Part shown: in pieces, positions 1 through 11,772 of the stretch | How positions within the stretch are numbered: the first letter of the stretch is position 1 | How the letters are laid out: every line of letters starts with the position of its first letter | Source: Adiantum capillus-veneris | Taxonomy: Eukaryota > Streptophyta > Polypodiopsida > Polypodiales > Pteridaceae | Length of the DNA: 62,000 bases | Reading direction: 5' to 3' | Assembly: GCA_014529385.2 (NCBI GenBank) | Contig: CM043954.1 | Span: 5,907,306 to 5,969,305, forward strand | The notes under the pieces: model-generated | Databases searched by the model: none | The model's input: the letters and a program-made list of their open reading frames with translations, nothing else | Told to the model about the DNA's origin: nothing | Translations under genes and position numbers: made by a program

Positions 1-110
1 AAACACACAATGTTCAAAAATTAGGCACAAGATGAAAGAGACGTCGAATGGGAAAGAAACTTATATTAATTTCACAAGTGGTTACATAAAAAGAAACATG
101 GGGGGGCAAA

Positions 111-2689
111 CTATGATCTTTTGCAGGCTCTGGGTTTAGGGTCAGAACTTGTGCCGGTATTCTGCATCTCCTTAGTGTCTTCTATGTCCATCTCCTCTTC
201 TGGCTGCCCCTGGGTCTCTTCCTCTTCCTTGCTTTTTTGCTCCATTTCAGGCTTCTCATCTCCAGTCTTCTCGATTTTTTTTCTTTTTGCCTTTCTTATA
301 TGCTGAGCAAGGGTCTCCTCGGGACTTCCCTCCAGCCTGACATCTACACGACCATGAGCTTTAGAAAGCTGTGCAGCAAGAGATCACTTATTAGAGCCAT
401 AATCAATGAAAAAACTTACTCTTGCCACGTTGGCCTCGTTTTCTCGGGGTCTTTGATCTTGTCAACCGCACGCTGTCTAGCAACACATCGTCTTCCTCAT
501 TCTGGGTTTTCTCTTCAGCACCAGTCGTACTCTGCTCCTTTACCTCAAAGTTTTGTTCTTCTTCTGTTGTTTCCGAAACAGGTTTCTCATCATTACCAGG
601 GACATTTTCATCAAGCAATACCTCCACAGGTGTCTTGTATGCAAGCGTCAGTGCATCGTTCCCTGTGTCTTTATTGGCAGTAGTTCTGAAGCAGCTAATT
701 GACTCTGAAAAAACATCAGAGAAGACAAAAATCAACCACCTGAAAAAACATCAGAGAAGACAAAAATCAACCACCTGATTACCCATTGAAACAATTTTCT
801 CACCTGTTTTTGGGCATGGTTCAACTAGCTTCTTCTTTAGAAGGGATTGGTCTTCTGCAGAAATAACTCCGAGGCAATCCTTAAGCATGCACTTTCCTTT
901 CTCACCCAAGTGAGCATAGCAGAATGCATGGTATGCATGTGAACAAGGCAATAGAACAACATGGCTTGAGCGATTGTGATCATGAATTCTTACACCACAA
1001 GCATTGCACACATCAATGAGAACAACACTATGTTCAGGAGCTGTTACTCGTGCAGGCAAGAATATGGTTTCAGGTAGCATTGGTTGACTAATCATGCCTG
1101 TCACAAACGTGACATAGAGACCAAAGGTTTCCTCACGGTCCAAGCATTTGGATAATTCTTCTTGTAGGCAAGAGACCTCTGTTATCATACAATGTCAAAC
1201 AGGTATAAAATCGGTATGAATGCTTGAAAATCGGTATAATGATGTTATCATACCGGTATGATTACATCCTGCTGGTATGATGTTATCCCACCGGTCTAAT
1301 GTTATTATATTGGATAGTATAACATCATACCGGTAGGATAACATCCGGTAACATCATACCGGTAGGATAACAGTATACCGGAAGCATAACATCAAACTGG
1401 TTGGATTTTATCATACCGGTTGGATGTAACCATACCGGTCGGATGTAACCATACCAGTAGGGTGTTATCATATTGGTAGGATTATCTCCTAAATCCTACC
1501 GGTAAGATAACATCCTACCAGTAGGATGTAATCATACCGGTAGGGTATAATCATACCGGTATGATAACATCCTACCGGTATTGTCATCTACCCTTACCGA
1601 ATATGATGTAATCCTATCGGTATGAAAAATCATACCGTATGGTACTTTGCATGTACTATACTACAATCAGATGGAGTTAAAAGCATACCTGTGCCTGCTA
1701 TAGGGTGGCTTTTTCTTGGTCAAATTTTTCTTGGAGGCTGTCAAGCAAGCCTATTAGTACATTGGCATCATCAGGGAAGTGCATTTGGATGGTGTCAAGG
1801 GAACCCTCGCAACAGTGCACATCAGCAACAAATTTGACCACTGAATCCTTAGCCTTCTGACACTCGACTGATACATTGTCATGAGATTTTCTAACCTCAA
1901 CAAGAAGTTCTTGCAAGGAAGTGGATACTTCAACACTAAAGGCAGACTGAGTGGTCACAAAAAGTCCACTTTCGACTGGTGTACTTCCGGATGGGGTATT
2001 TACTAAGAAGATGGCAGAACCACCTGGGGTACCTGTGGATACTTGGGAAGTATCTAACTTCCATTGTTCTCTTTTCCTATCTAAGTGACCTTCATTGGTC
2101 ACATTCTTCACCACCTCCGATGCAAACTCAGCCCACTTTACCGGACCTGTGCATACAAAATAAACATCTCCGCATGCAAACTTGACTCCCAGCAGATAGT
2201 TTGGTGGTTTGGATTGGTACACCTGCTTGTAGAGCTGGTAGAGTGCCTTGTAGTGATCCGGCCTTGCTGTTTTTATCGGCACTTTTTTCTCCTTCACTGG
2301 AAGACACGTGAAAACTTTCATCCAGTCGGATATGGGCACATCTGCATCTGTCAACTTCCTGACATCTTTCCCCTCAAGACTTAACCCATATTCCCTGTGA
2401 AAATCCTCCTTTGTCGTGCAGAATGCCTTTAATGGCACCTCCACATCCTTGCGGTGAACAAAGCGGCTGATTTTGGGAGGAGGCTGTAACTTCTGTCTCT
2501 AAAAGGAATAAATCCATACTCATTACTCAATGTATCCACACCTCAATACTCTACTACACACAAGTCCGTTGTACACAACACAGAGAGAGACAGAGAGAGG
2601 TGACATACCTTCGTGGGAGAATGTCGGGTCTTTGTGGGGGAGACCTGTCGGGCTGCATTCCTTGGGCTCTTTCTTAGGTTGCTATCCAT
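111..2689 (-). CDS. Five-exon gene, RING-H2-like zinc motif protein (possible pseudogene)
   Basis: I built this model by joining frames at GT-AG sites. Exons, in transcript order, are 2689-2609, 2498-1689, 1176-783, 704-420 and 358-111, giving 606 codons with consistent phases. Exon 1 starts at ATG 2689 and encodes a short basic SPTK-rich segment, followed by AAG|GTATGT. Exon 2 encodes a lysine-rich folded-looking region and then a predicted coiled coil. Exon 3 has Cys354, Cys357, Cys375, His377, His380, Cys383, Cys393 and Cys398. This is RING-H2-like, but the last pair is spaced CX4C instead of CX2C. Exons 4-5 encode a Glu-rich tail with basic clusters (RKAKRKK), suggesting nuclear localisation. 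An in-frame TAG at 1700-1698 (codon 294) breaks the coiled coil. Frame and composition continue normally after it, so the copy is either broken or makes a 293-residue product lacking the zinc motif. I do not recognise the family; E3 ligase activity would be a guess. Confidence 0.6.
705..774 (-). repeat. 35-bp tandem duplication, each unit beginning GT and ending AG
   Basis: Two exact 35-bp copies lie at 705-739 and 740-774. Read on the minus strand, each starts GTGGTTG and ends TTTTTTCAG. The phase-consistent intron of the RING-like gene is 705-782, with donor ATGG|GTAATC and acceptor TTTCAG|AG, so it consists of both copies plus 8 bp. Without one copy it would be 43 nt. Confidence 0.85.
1201..1640. 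repeat. Palindromic minisatellite in intron 2
   Basis: This is a degenerate array of units of roughly 20 bp built around TACCGGTA, flanked by GATAACATC-like spacers. Units occur in both orientations (ACCGGTAGGATAACAT and ATGATAACATCCTACCGGT), so neighbours can pair. It fills most of the 512-bp intron at 1177-1688 of the RING-like gene. In RNA it could fold into multiple hairpins. There are no constant-length spacers, so it is not CRISPR-like. Confidence 0.8.
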
Positions 2690-2849
2690 AGCGAAGGATA
2701 AGCAGCGTGCACAGGGGGCTGTAGAGCGAGCTGAGAAAGGCGCAGAAGGAGAAAGGCACAAAGATACAGAGAAGTCACAGTCATGAAAACATTCGACTGA
2801 ACATTTGTTCTGACGTGGGCTCCACACGTGTTTTTGAATCCTCCACATA

Positions 2850-4085
2850 ATTTTTAAGATTTTGTATCCTCCACACGAATATTTAATTCAAACAATTCTT
2901 GCCCATAACACCAGTTTCATACCCCCTAAATTTTAAGCCTCCAAAAGAAACTTTCAACCGGTTAAAACAGGGCCACCTATTCATGCATCCACCCATAAAT
3001 AGTGCGAGCCGAACTATTTTTGTGGCAATTGAATACTTGAGGGACTTTTGTATATCGTGAAACAACCTATTCCTAAAGCTTTCACTAGTTTGCGAAGCTA
3101 GTAAAGACCAATCCTTGTTGTCACAGGATGGAAGTGGCAAGGAGCTACACGACCCCAACCAAAGGAAGTTCTTGGTTCCAAATATGACATATCATAAAAG
3201 AATGTTTCATTATCTGCAAGTTCCATGTGTTTTTTTCCTCGGTACATTTGCTCACCAATAAATGCAAGGAAAGCATCAAAAATCCCAACTATGCTCTTAA
3301 TTGGTTTCCAGTCCATCCTATTCGATGGATAAATATCTCAAACATACCAAAAATGATATCCACCACTTAACCTTCGAATATAATCATGCACTAAGTGAGA
3401 TGCTCAAAATAACTTACACTTGGGTCGATGCCGTGGAAAACTTGGAGGAGATGTTTGCAACATTAGATCTGCATGCTGGAAAGCATGTTGTATGAGGACC
3501 TCTTTCACCCACTTGCTTTGTGCACACACTTTGAACTCTTTAACTTGTCCCTTGAAAGCCTCCACGAAATCATTGCATTGCCTCCTCTTCCTCCTCCTAG
3601 TTTGCAGTAGTATCCAACTTTTGATAGTTATTCAAGATGGTATCCATGCTTGATCATCTATAGTATAACTGTTAAAAATGCTAACAGAGTCAATGGTAAT
3701 GCTAGGCCATCGAGAAGTAGTCATGGTGTGCACTAGAATACACAGAAAAGTTAGCGCAAATATAAAAAAGGGAAGAAAGTTTTGAGAGGGAAGTAGAGCT
3801 ACTCAAAGTAAATTTGGGCGAGAACATAGATACTAGAGTCTTCAATGAAATTTTTGAAATTCGTCGGTACAAAGTTAGTACAACTTATGGCATTTATGCC
3901 TTGAAAGCGTGAAATTGTGAAATTTGATGAACAAAAATAATATTTTCTCCCTTTTTTTAAAAAGATCTTGTCTCCAAAATGTCGATTCTCAACGTAACGT
4001 AAGCCTCTTCCTCATTGGTCAAGCGCCACTCTCTCTCTAGAACTGAAAGGCCCAAAAGTGAGTCCAACTTTCTCCTAATGGTGCA
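2850..4085. other. Unassigned stretch upstream of the RING-like gene
   Basis: Short minus-strand open frames at 2883-3316 overlap in two registers and could be a decayed coding fragment. I recognise no family. No LTR, tRNA or other structured element is visible. Confidence 0.3.
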
Positions 4086-4097
4086 GACATTTTCCAT

Positions 4098-6616
4098 GGC
4101 TAACAACAACATAGATGTGTTCAAGATGTTTGTTGTTGAGGACAGGTTGGATGGAAAAATTACCCTATGTGGGCTTACATGAGGCAACATGTTCTTAAAG
4201 GGTGTGTAGAATATTGTGCAGGGCATTGATGTACGTCCTGGTTCTAAGGATGTAGGTGATGTTGAGGATGTTGCAGGTCTTGATGCAAGGATTGCTGCTA
4301 TTAGAGTCGTTTTGCCTATGGTAGAACAAGATTGTTGGGATGTAAAGGATGCGTTGTCTATGAAGCGCACCATTACTCCTCACATTTGTTCAGAAAAATC
4401 TGTTGAACAGGCTTGGGATATTCTGGCTAGTCTTTATGCAAGCCATAATGAGGCAAAAATTTCTTTGCCGCGTAAAGAGCTAGAATCGAAGATTATACAT
4501 GAGGAAGATAATCTAAATTTTTCTAGTTTGCTGCGTTTGCAAAAATTTGATATGGTTGCTTCTTTGCCACCTCTTGAAGCACCTATCAAACATGTTTGTG
4601 AAGGCTGTATTTTGGGTAGAATGCAACGTTCTAAGTTTCCAAAGGATGGTTCAGTTAGGGCAACATGCAAGTTTTAGATTGTGCATAGTGATGTTTGTGG
4701 GCCCATGCAAACTTGGTCCTTGGGCAATTACGTGTACTTCATGACTTTCATTGATGATTACTCCTGGCATGCATGGGTATCTCCGCAAAGTCTAAGTTTT
4801 TATGTGCTTCAAACAATTTCTGGCTATGGCTGAAAATGTTTCAAAATGTACTATGGGCACCCTCCGTTTCGATTGAGGGGTGGAGTATATGTCTCATGGA
4901 TTTAATTCATTTTTGGCTAGTCGTAAGATAAAACACCAATGTGCACTACCTTATACACCTCAGAAAAATGGTGTTGCTGAGAGGAAAAACAAGTCACTTA
5001 CAGAAATGACGTGATGTATGGTCAAAAATCAAGCTTTGCCACAAGCTTTTTGGCTTGAGGCCATCATGTGTGCCACTTATGTACTTAACAGGTGTCCTAC
5101 GAAATCTTTGATGTCTATTACTCCATATGAAGCATGGCATGATAGAAAGCCTTCTATTGAGCACATGCATGTTTTTGGTTGTTTGGCATATGCTTTGGTG
5201 CCACAAACACAGCGAAGAAAATTGGATGATAAGACTGTCAAATGTATTTTTGTTGGTTATAGTGCTGAAAGCAAAGGTTATAGGTTGTATCATCATTCAA
5301 ACGAAGTGTATTTTGGTTTCACAGGATGTAGTGTTTGTGGAAGATTATGTTCAGCCCTTGCTCTCATGTACTAGAGATAGTAGTGTAACCTCACAAGACA
5401 TTTATGACACTTTGTTGCCTCTTTTTGGTGGTGGAATTATGAATGTAAGTTCTAATGAGTCAAATGTACAGCCTATGGGGGTTTCCAAAAATGTTACATA
5501 TCATCCTATTACTGATGCAGATGTACATGGTGTACTTACTGAGGAAAGGGCTGAAAATGAGCATGCTAGAGGTATGCCAAAATGGCTATTGCATACATAG
5601 TGTGACAGTAAATTCGATGCACCTTTGTCTAGTTGTACTCATTCCGGCTCTGGCCATGCATCTTATGCAACAGATTGTTATTCTTTGGTTGTGTCTAATT
5701 TACATGATGTTGAGGAACCTCTATCTTTTGAAGAAGCACAGAATTCAAAAAATTGGATGGCTACCATGCAATCACAATATGATGCACTTATAGAAAATGA
5801 CACATGAACTTTATGTGATTTGCCTCCTGGCAAAAATTCCATTGGTACGAAGTGGGTTTACAAGTTGAAATGCAAGCCGGATGGTGAGATCAATCGCCAT
5901 AAGGCTCAACTTTTTGCAAAGGGTTATGCACAGCAAAAAGGCATAGATTATGAAGAGACTTTTGCTCCCACTTGTCGTATGACTACTGTGCATTTTTTAT
6001 GTGCATTGGCAGATCATTTTGGTTGGGATGTACATCAATTAGACATTGTTACTGCTTTCTTGAATGGTGACATATTTGAGGAAGTTTATGTAATACAGCC
6101 TCATGATTTTGTCAAGAAAGGACAAGAGGACAAAGTGTGCAGATGTAAGAAGGCTTTGTATGGCTTGAGAACACAGAGCTTAACAGAGCTTAACATGTCA
6201 GGGTGGTAGGCTTCATTTTTGTGTGGTACATCAATCAGACATTGTTACTGCTTTCTTGAATGGTGACATATTTGAGGAAGTTTATGTAATACAGCCTCGT
6301 GATTTTGCCAAGAAAGGACAAGAGGACAAAGTGTGCAGATGTAAGAAGGCTTTGTATGGGTTGAGAACACAGAGCTTAACATGGGTGGGGAGAGACTCCC
6401 CAGAAACTCTTAGCAGGAGAGATCAGCTTGGCTTATGTGCCAACACAGGACAACCTTGTAGATATTTTCACAAAGGCATTGTCTCGTGAGAAGCTTGAAG
6501 ATTTCTGCAAATCTTTGGGCTTACTCCCCTTTGTGGATTGATCATGTCCTCAAGGCATGGCACTTCCCTTTACTCATGTGCCAGCTCTTGTTCACCACAT
6601 CACTCTAGGGGAAATT
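4098..6616 (+). pseudogene. Decayed Ty1/copia gag-pol
   Basis: This is a plus-strand copia polyprotein remnant in the usual order gag, integrase, RT, RNase H. The gag-like start at 4098 has stops at about 4179 and 4207. A deletion fuses gag to the GAG-pre-integrase segment (VCEGCILGRM, about 4588-4620). Integrase core pieces include DVCGPM, FIDDYSW and PQKNGVAERKN (4685-5000), then the ALVPQTQRRKLDD region to 5370. RT begins near 5830 (GTKWVYKLK), with QLDIVTAFLNGDIFEEVY near 6035-6090. A copia-type C-terminal tail (DNLVDIFTKALSREKLEDF in the best frame) lies at 6447-6510. At least six stops or frameshifts make it non-functional. Confidence 0.9.
6031..6380 (+). repeat. Internal tandem duplication of copia RT segment
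   Basis: The segment at 6031-6184 recurs at 6227-6380 with few substitutions (period 196 bp). It covers the RT part encoding TAFLNGDIFEEVY through the ALYGLRTQS region. The link contains a repeated AGAGCTTAAC, suggesting slippage or unequal repair after the element died. Confidence 0.9.
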
Positions 6617-6850
6617 TGTTACCGTCGTATACATGTGGTAGTGATGTGTGTGAACACACTAAGACCGCTGGGACATTTTTTCCCTCTTTAGGAGGTTTTT
6701 TTCCCCCATGCATTGTATATACGACCATCACTCTACGGCTATCTATCTTTCCATTTCACACTAAGTAATACACTCTCAGTTGTGTGCCTTGAGCTTCCTT
6801 CATCTTCTTCAAGCTATGTGCATTTCTCTGCAACCCTAATTCCAATAGCC
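6617..6850 (+). repeat. Probable 3' LTR of the copia remnant
   Basis: A purine run (AGGGGAAATT) immediately precedes TGTTACCGTCG at 6617, as expected for a polypurine tract and LTR start. A TATA-like GTATATA lies at 6714-6720. I found no second copy in the window, so the right edge is uncertain. Confidence 0.45.
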
Positions 6851-6859
6851 TTTGCAAGG

Positions 6860-9158
6860 TTCCTTTTTACCAAAAAATTATAAGAGTTCTCTAATTAAAT
6901 CACATCTTTCTCCCGTATATGGTCCCTTCTTGGATCCATTTTTCTTCCTCCTTTTCCCATCGGCATCAAGGCCTCCTAGACTAGGCCGATTTCCAGACAA
7001 ATTTTGGTCAAGCACTCTTTAGAAAATCTAGCACCATTTCATCACATTGTTCATCTACAGCTCACCCAAAGTATTTTAGGATGCATAGTCTATTTCCATT
7101 CATTAGAAAAGTAAAAGAGATACCTATGAACTTGCAATTTTCTAAGCCATGGTCAATGTAGACCATTTTTCATGTTTTTTGGTTGACTTTGTTTTAGGGA
7201 GATCCCCCACAAAATTCTTGAAGAGGAGAAACCAAAGATTGTAGAAAAATTTGAAGACTTGAAACTCAAGCAGATTATTTTGTAGCATTTCTGAAATGGT
7301 TCAAAAATTCAAGCACTGATTCAAGCACTGCAATTCTTTTTGAATTTCAAGTATCATGGACGCCACAAAGCAGAGTGGACCAATGAATATTTCTTCACAA
7401 ATTCCTTGAAGTTGATGGCAAACTATATGAAAGCCATATAGTTCAGTACTAGTATCTCTTCTTGAAAAGGTATGTCATGTTGGAGAAGGGAAAATGGGAC
7501 ACACCTAGAAATGCTTACAAGTGCCTCTCTATAGCCTAGGATATCCATAGCACCCAATCCTCTCAGAAACACCTTCAGAGAACACACTTTTCTAATAGCA
7601 TACACTCTGTTACACATAGTCTAACACGCCCACATGCTCATCAAGATCAACACTCCACACTCATTCTATAGTATAATTATCCCTTGGATTACTACCACAC
7701 ACAAGACCTCTCTCTTTCTCTTCCTCTCTACACACCACAGATGACCTGGGGAGGACACAACAGGTCCTTCCACCCGGTTGAGACTCGCTCCCATAAAATC
7801 CCAATTTCAAGGCATTAAATGAACCTAAGCTCAAAACATAGAACAACGGTTATCAGTCCTAACCAAAAAGAACCATCCTCCATTGCATCCCACAAAATAA
7901 ACACTTGTGTCAGCCTTTTCCAAACATTTAAGACAATGTTCATACTAAAAATTTATATGTTATGCTAGGGCTATCCACGTCAAATCTTCTCAATAAAGTT
8001 ATAATCGTAGTTGAATTCTAGATTAGGTTCATTGAGTTATAAACTTTTAGTTCATATTTCCTTTTTATCTCTACTCAAAGAAGACCTTAAGGAAACAACG
8101 AGTCTCTTGGGAGTTAAGTTTTTGTCTCCGCTAAAGTTAATGGCGTATTGGAAGAATCCCTTTTTCTTTGCATCATTTTTCATCCATGTGGCATCTCCAT
8201 GGAAGCAATGGGAGTTTTATGTTCAAGCAACATGGTCGTCACTTCTGTCAAGCTATCCCTTACTCCCCTTTTTGTGATTGCAAAGCAAACTTGAAAGTAG
8301 ACAAATTTGAAATGAACAATGCAAACGCTCTCTACAATTACCTTTGCTTTAATCTAAACCATGAGTTGTAAGTTCACAAAATTCTAGAATGCACAAACTT
8401 GTAATCTTAAGAAAAATAATCTTAAAACTTATTTGAATTAATTATGGAAGATTAGATGATTGTTTATGCAAGAGTAGAATCCTTGAATGAATGGTAGTGT
8501 AAGAGTAAAATGCAAAATTTCTCAAAGTGGACAGGCTCGTGTAGTGAGAAATGTTCATACACTGGAGTATGAGTCGTTATGAATTTTTTCTTTTGAGATG
8601 GGATTTAGGCTTACCTCTACTATCGTGGAGAGGATTAATCATGTAGCTAGGAGAGGCTTAGAGATTTGGAAATTTTCAATTGATAAGAGGGGAGATAAAC
8701 TTACTTGGAATGGGAAACTCCTTTGATTATTATAGAATTTTCCTTTAAAACTCAACTTTTTCTTGAGAAAATTACATATCAAATTATGTATTTCTCTAAA
8801 CATCTTGCACATGTTTACTTTATAAAGAGGGAAAAAAAAAAGTCTATATCTTCATTTAACTTGAATGCATAATCAAGAAACAATCGTGAGCCTTTCCATG
8901 AGAGCATTCCTATTGGAGAAACTATAATGTCTCTTTTGGAAATTCAGGTTAGTTTCAAAAATTCCAATACTTAATTGCCTATGGTTTATGGAATTTATCT
9001 TTATTAGGTAATTTAGGTAAGAGAAAAATAGTAACTTGAAATCGATAAGTATTTTGTTATAAGGATCTAGGGATAATTATAGATATGATTCACCATTCAT
9101 CATGCATACTATTTAGATAAGTATGATCTCCAGGAACCTATGTATAAAGAGAGTGCTT

Positions 9159-9160
<2 letters not shown>
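6860..9160. other. No recognisable gene
   Basis: AT-rich sequence with only short open frames in all six registers. I see no conserved motif, LTR boundary or RNA gene. Confidence 0.4.

Positions 9161-9162
<2 letters not shown>

Positions 9163-9216
<54 letters not shown>
9163..9216. repeat. (CT)27 microsatellite
   Basis: An uninterrupted CT run of 54 bp. Confidence 0.98.
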
Positions 9217-9217
<1 letters not shown>

Positions 9218-10036
9218 GGCCATATTACCTAGTACTCTAAAGAACATGAAATAATGAAACTTGAAATAAAATCGTAGTAAGTAGTTAGTAACGTTATTAG
9301 TTAACAAGAGAAAATTAATAATTTGTTCTTCTAAGAAAGCTTGCTTATGGAAACATGAGAGCTTAAGCATGAATTAACTTAGAATAAAAAGTAGACCAAT
9401 TTTATTTTAAGATCTACAATAGGATGAAAATGACAAGAAAACATTACCTTGTGTTTGTATGGTAGAGTCTTCTCTTTGCTTTGGGGAAGTAGTGAGGGGA
9501 GTAGTGAAGAAGCTTGTTGACGTAGTTGGCTCTCTCCCTCTTCACCTTCACTTGAAGACCATCGGTTACGCTGCTTGGAATGAGAGAAAGGAAAGAGACA
9601 AGGGAGATTCAAGCTATGAAAATCTTGAGGGTTAGGAGAGAGGAGAGGAAAGTGTAATGTGTCATATCCCAGGGGACTCACTCTACGCTATGTGTGAGCC
9701 ACTAAGGTTGCAAACACACAACCCGTGTGCGGGGAATCTCAAAACACAAACGATGTCACTCACATCTGTCTCTCTATCATTGCAGGAATATTGCACTGCT
9801 ATGAAGAGGGAGTTTGCCATCACTGCTCAATTGCCTCGCCACTACCGTAAGGTTTCTCTCTCATCCTCGCTCGCATACACATGCTTTCAAACACTCACAC
9901 CCAACAAGATTCTACGTTGGAGAGAAGGAGAGCAAGCAAACCATGCATTCAAGAATGAGAAAAAATTTAGGGTTACAAGCCGTTATGTAAGTCATCCCAA
10001 CCACACTCGGGCGTCCACACTTGGGACAGTTAGTAT

Positions 10037-10037
<1 letters not shown>

Positions 10038-10103
<66 letters not shown>
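10038..10103. repeat. (CT)33 microsatellite
   Basis: An uninterrupted CT run of 66 bp. It creates artificial open frames of Leu-Ser or Arg-Glu repeats on both strands, which I do not call as genes. Confidence 0.98.
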
Positions 10104-10105
<2 letters not shown>

Positions 10106-10109
10106 TAAA

Positions 10110-11770
10110 TGTGGCATGCACCTATCATCAACAATCACCCATGAATACATGTGTGGAGCCAACAAGCCCGGTCCATAGCTCAATAATAATAATGAGGATG
10201 ACCAAAGTTAGCATGCCCACATTCCTAATGTAAATTCCAACCTTGGAATTTAGGAAGGTGTGTTCAAAAAGTAGGAACTTGGTTGGTCCACTCGGATAAA
10301 TCTCATAATAGTAGCTAAACATCTTGATGAGAGTAGTGGCCCATGGATGTGCTCTCAATTAAGAAATTTAATACTACAAGAGGTTGCATTGGTCCTCTGC
10401 AAGAGTTTGACTCTTTAGCTTCACTTGAACACTGCAAAATCAACCAAAAATGACACAATAATTGCATTCTTATAAAAACATGGATAATTAAAAATCATAT
10501 GCAGTGAACAAGCATGTAGAATGATTGATAATAGAATATTAAACAATTTGTTGAGCAGTAAACATGAAAATGCAATATAATCATACACATAACTACTTGT
10601 TAAGGTCAACGAATCAAAAGGTCTAAGGTTGCTAATTAATTGTCAATAGGCACTAAAGGTCAATTATTAACGCCATGGGCAAGATTCTTGATTCTATATG
10701 GTCAATTAAGCTATTTAATCACAAGAGAAAATTGTTTCATGTCCCAGGACTGACTAGAGGCTATACCTAGAAGACCATCTACTTAAGATACGATAACGGA
10801 AATCGCACATGAAATCATCGCCTAAATTGTTCCCTTTGTTTGACCCCCCAAAGTTTTTATGATATATTCTTTGTTTCCACGTAAAGCCTTAATGGATCTT
10901 TTGGGATCTCTTTTGTTCACATTGATCGAACTTATCTGACATGCGCGTGCTTATTTTGTATGCTTCGAGAATTTTGCTTCTCAAGGAAAAACGTCCCCCA
11001 CTGGGAACCTCTAGTACCATAGACAATACATGTGAGTGAAGTACCAAATCAAACCGGGATTTCTCTTCCAGCTTAAGGTTTTACATTGTTGACACTTTTG
11101 CTTTTTGTTTTTTGGTTGTTTTTCTTTCATTGCATTTCCATTTGGTAACTTTGGGGGGTCATTTTGACATTCTTACCGTCCCCAGGATCATCACAATAGT
11201 CAAACTCCCATTATAATACTTACACTAAAGGTCGGGAGGAGTGAAGCCCACTAGAAAGCACTAACACACTACAAGCCATGCTTCATAATATCGGATTAAG
11301 AGCCTAAGGTAACCATTGAAAATTAGGAAGACATCTCCTATGGTATTAAGAGAAGATCTCCAATGTCCTACCTTGGTCAAACTAGCTTAGCCAGACTTCT
11401 TGATTAAAAAACCTAGACAAGGGACTATGACATAAAATTATATTGAATCTAATTTCTAATACTAAGCAAATGTGTTGAACATTTTGTTACCAATTACGAT
11501 TAAAGAAGACAAACATAGATGTTAAAAAAGACAACAAGCAACGATAATGGACAAGAAACACATGTTTGTAATGGCCATTTTGCTCAATTTGATGAGTGGA
11601 ATGGAAAAATATTTCCTGGTGTTTGAAAGCCTAGCTACTGCAATGTGTTCATGTACATACTAGAAAACACTAGGAAATACATCTAGGGGCACATCAGTGG
11701 TAAGAGGTACCAAACCTTATTGAACAAAATAAAAACAACATAAAGAGCCCTAACCTATCTATTTGCACCC
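10110..11770. other. No recognisable gene
   Basis: AT-rich DNA with no long frame, no recognised transposon motif and no tandem array. It may be the non-coding 3' end or LTR of the minus-strand gypsy element to its right, but I found no LTR pair to prove that. Confidence 0.35.
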
Positions 11771-11772
11771 CC

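Noticed and set aside
1201-1640. CRISPR-like array
   Set aside because: Units are degenerate, flip orientation and have no unique equal-length spacers; the context is a plant intron.
2444-2446. Start of a 248-codon protein at 2444
   Set aside because: The codon there is GTG, and the frame continues upstream to a splice acceptor at 2499, so it is internal to exon 2.
9912-10183. Open frames with Arg-Glu or Leu-Ser repeats; the same at 40846-41297 and 26892-27104
   Set aside because: These are translations of CT/GA microsatellites.
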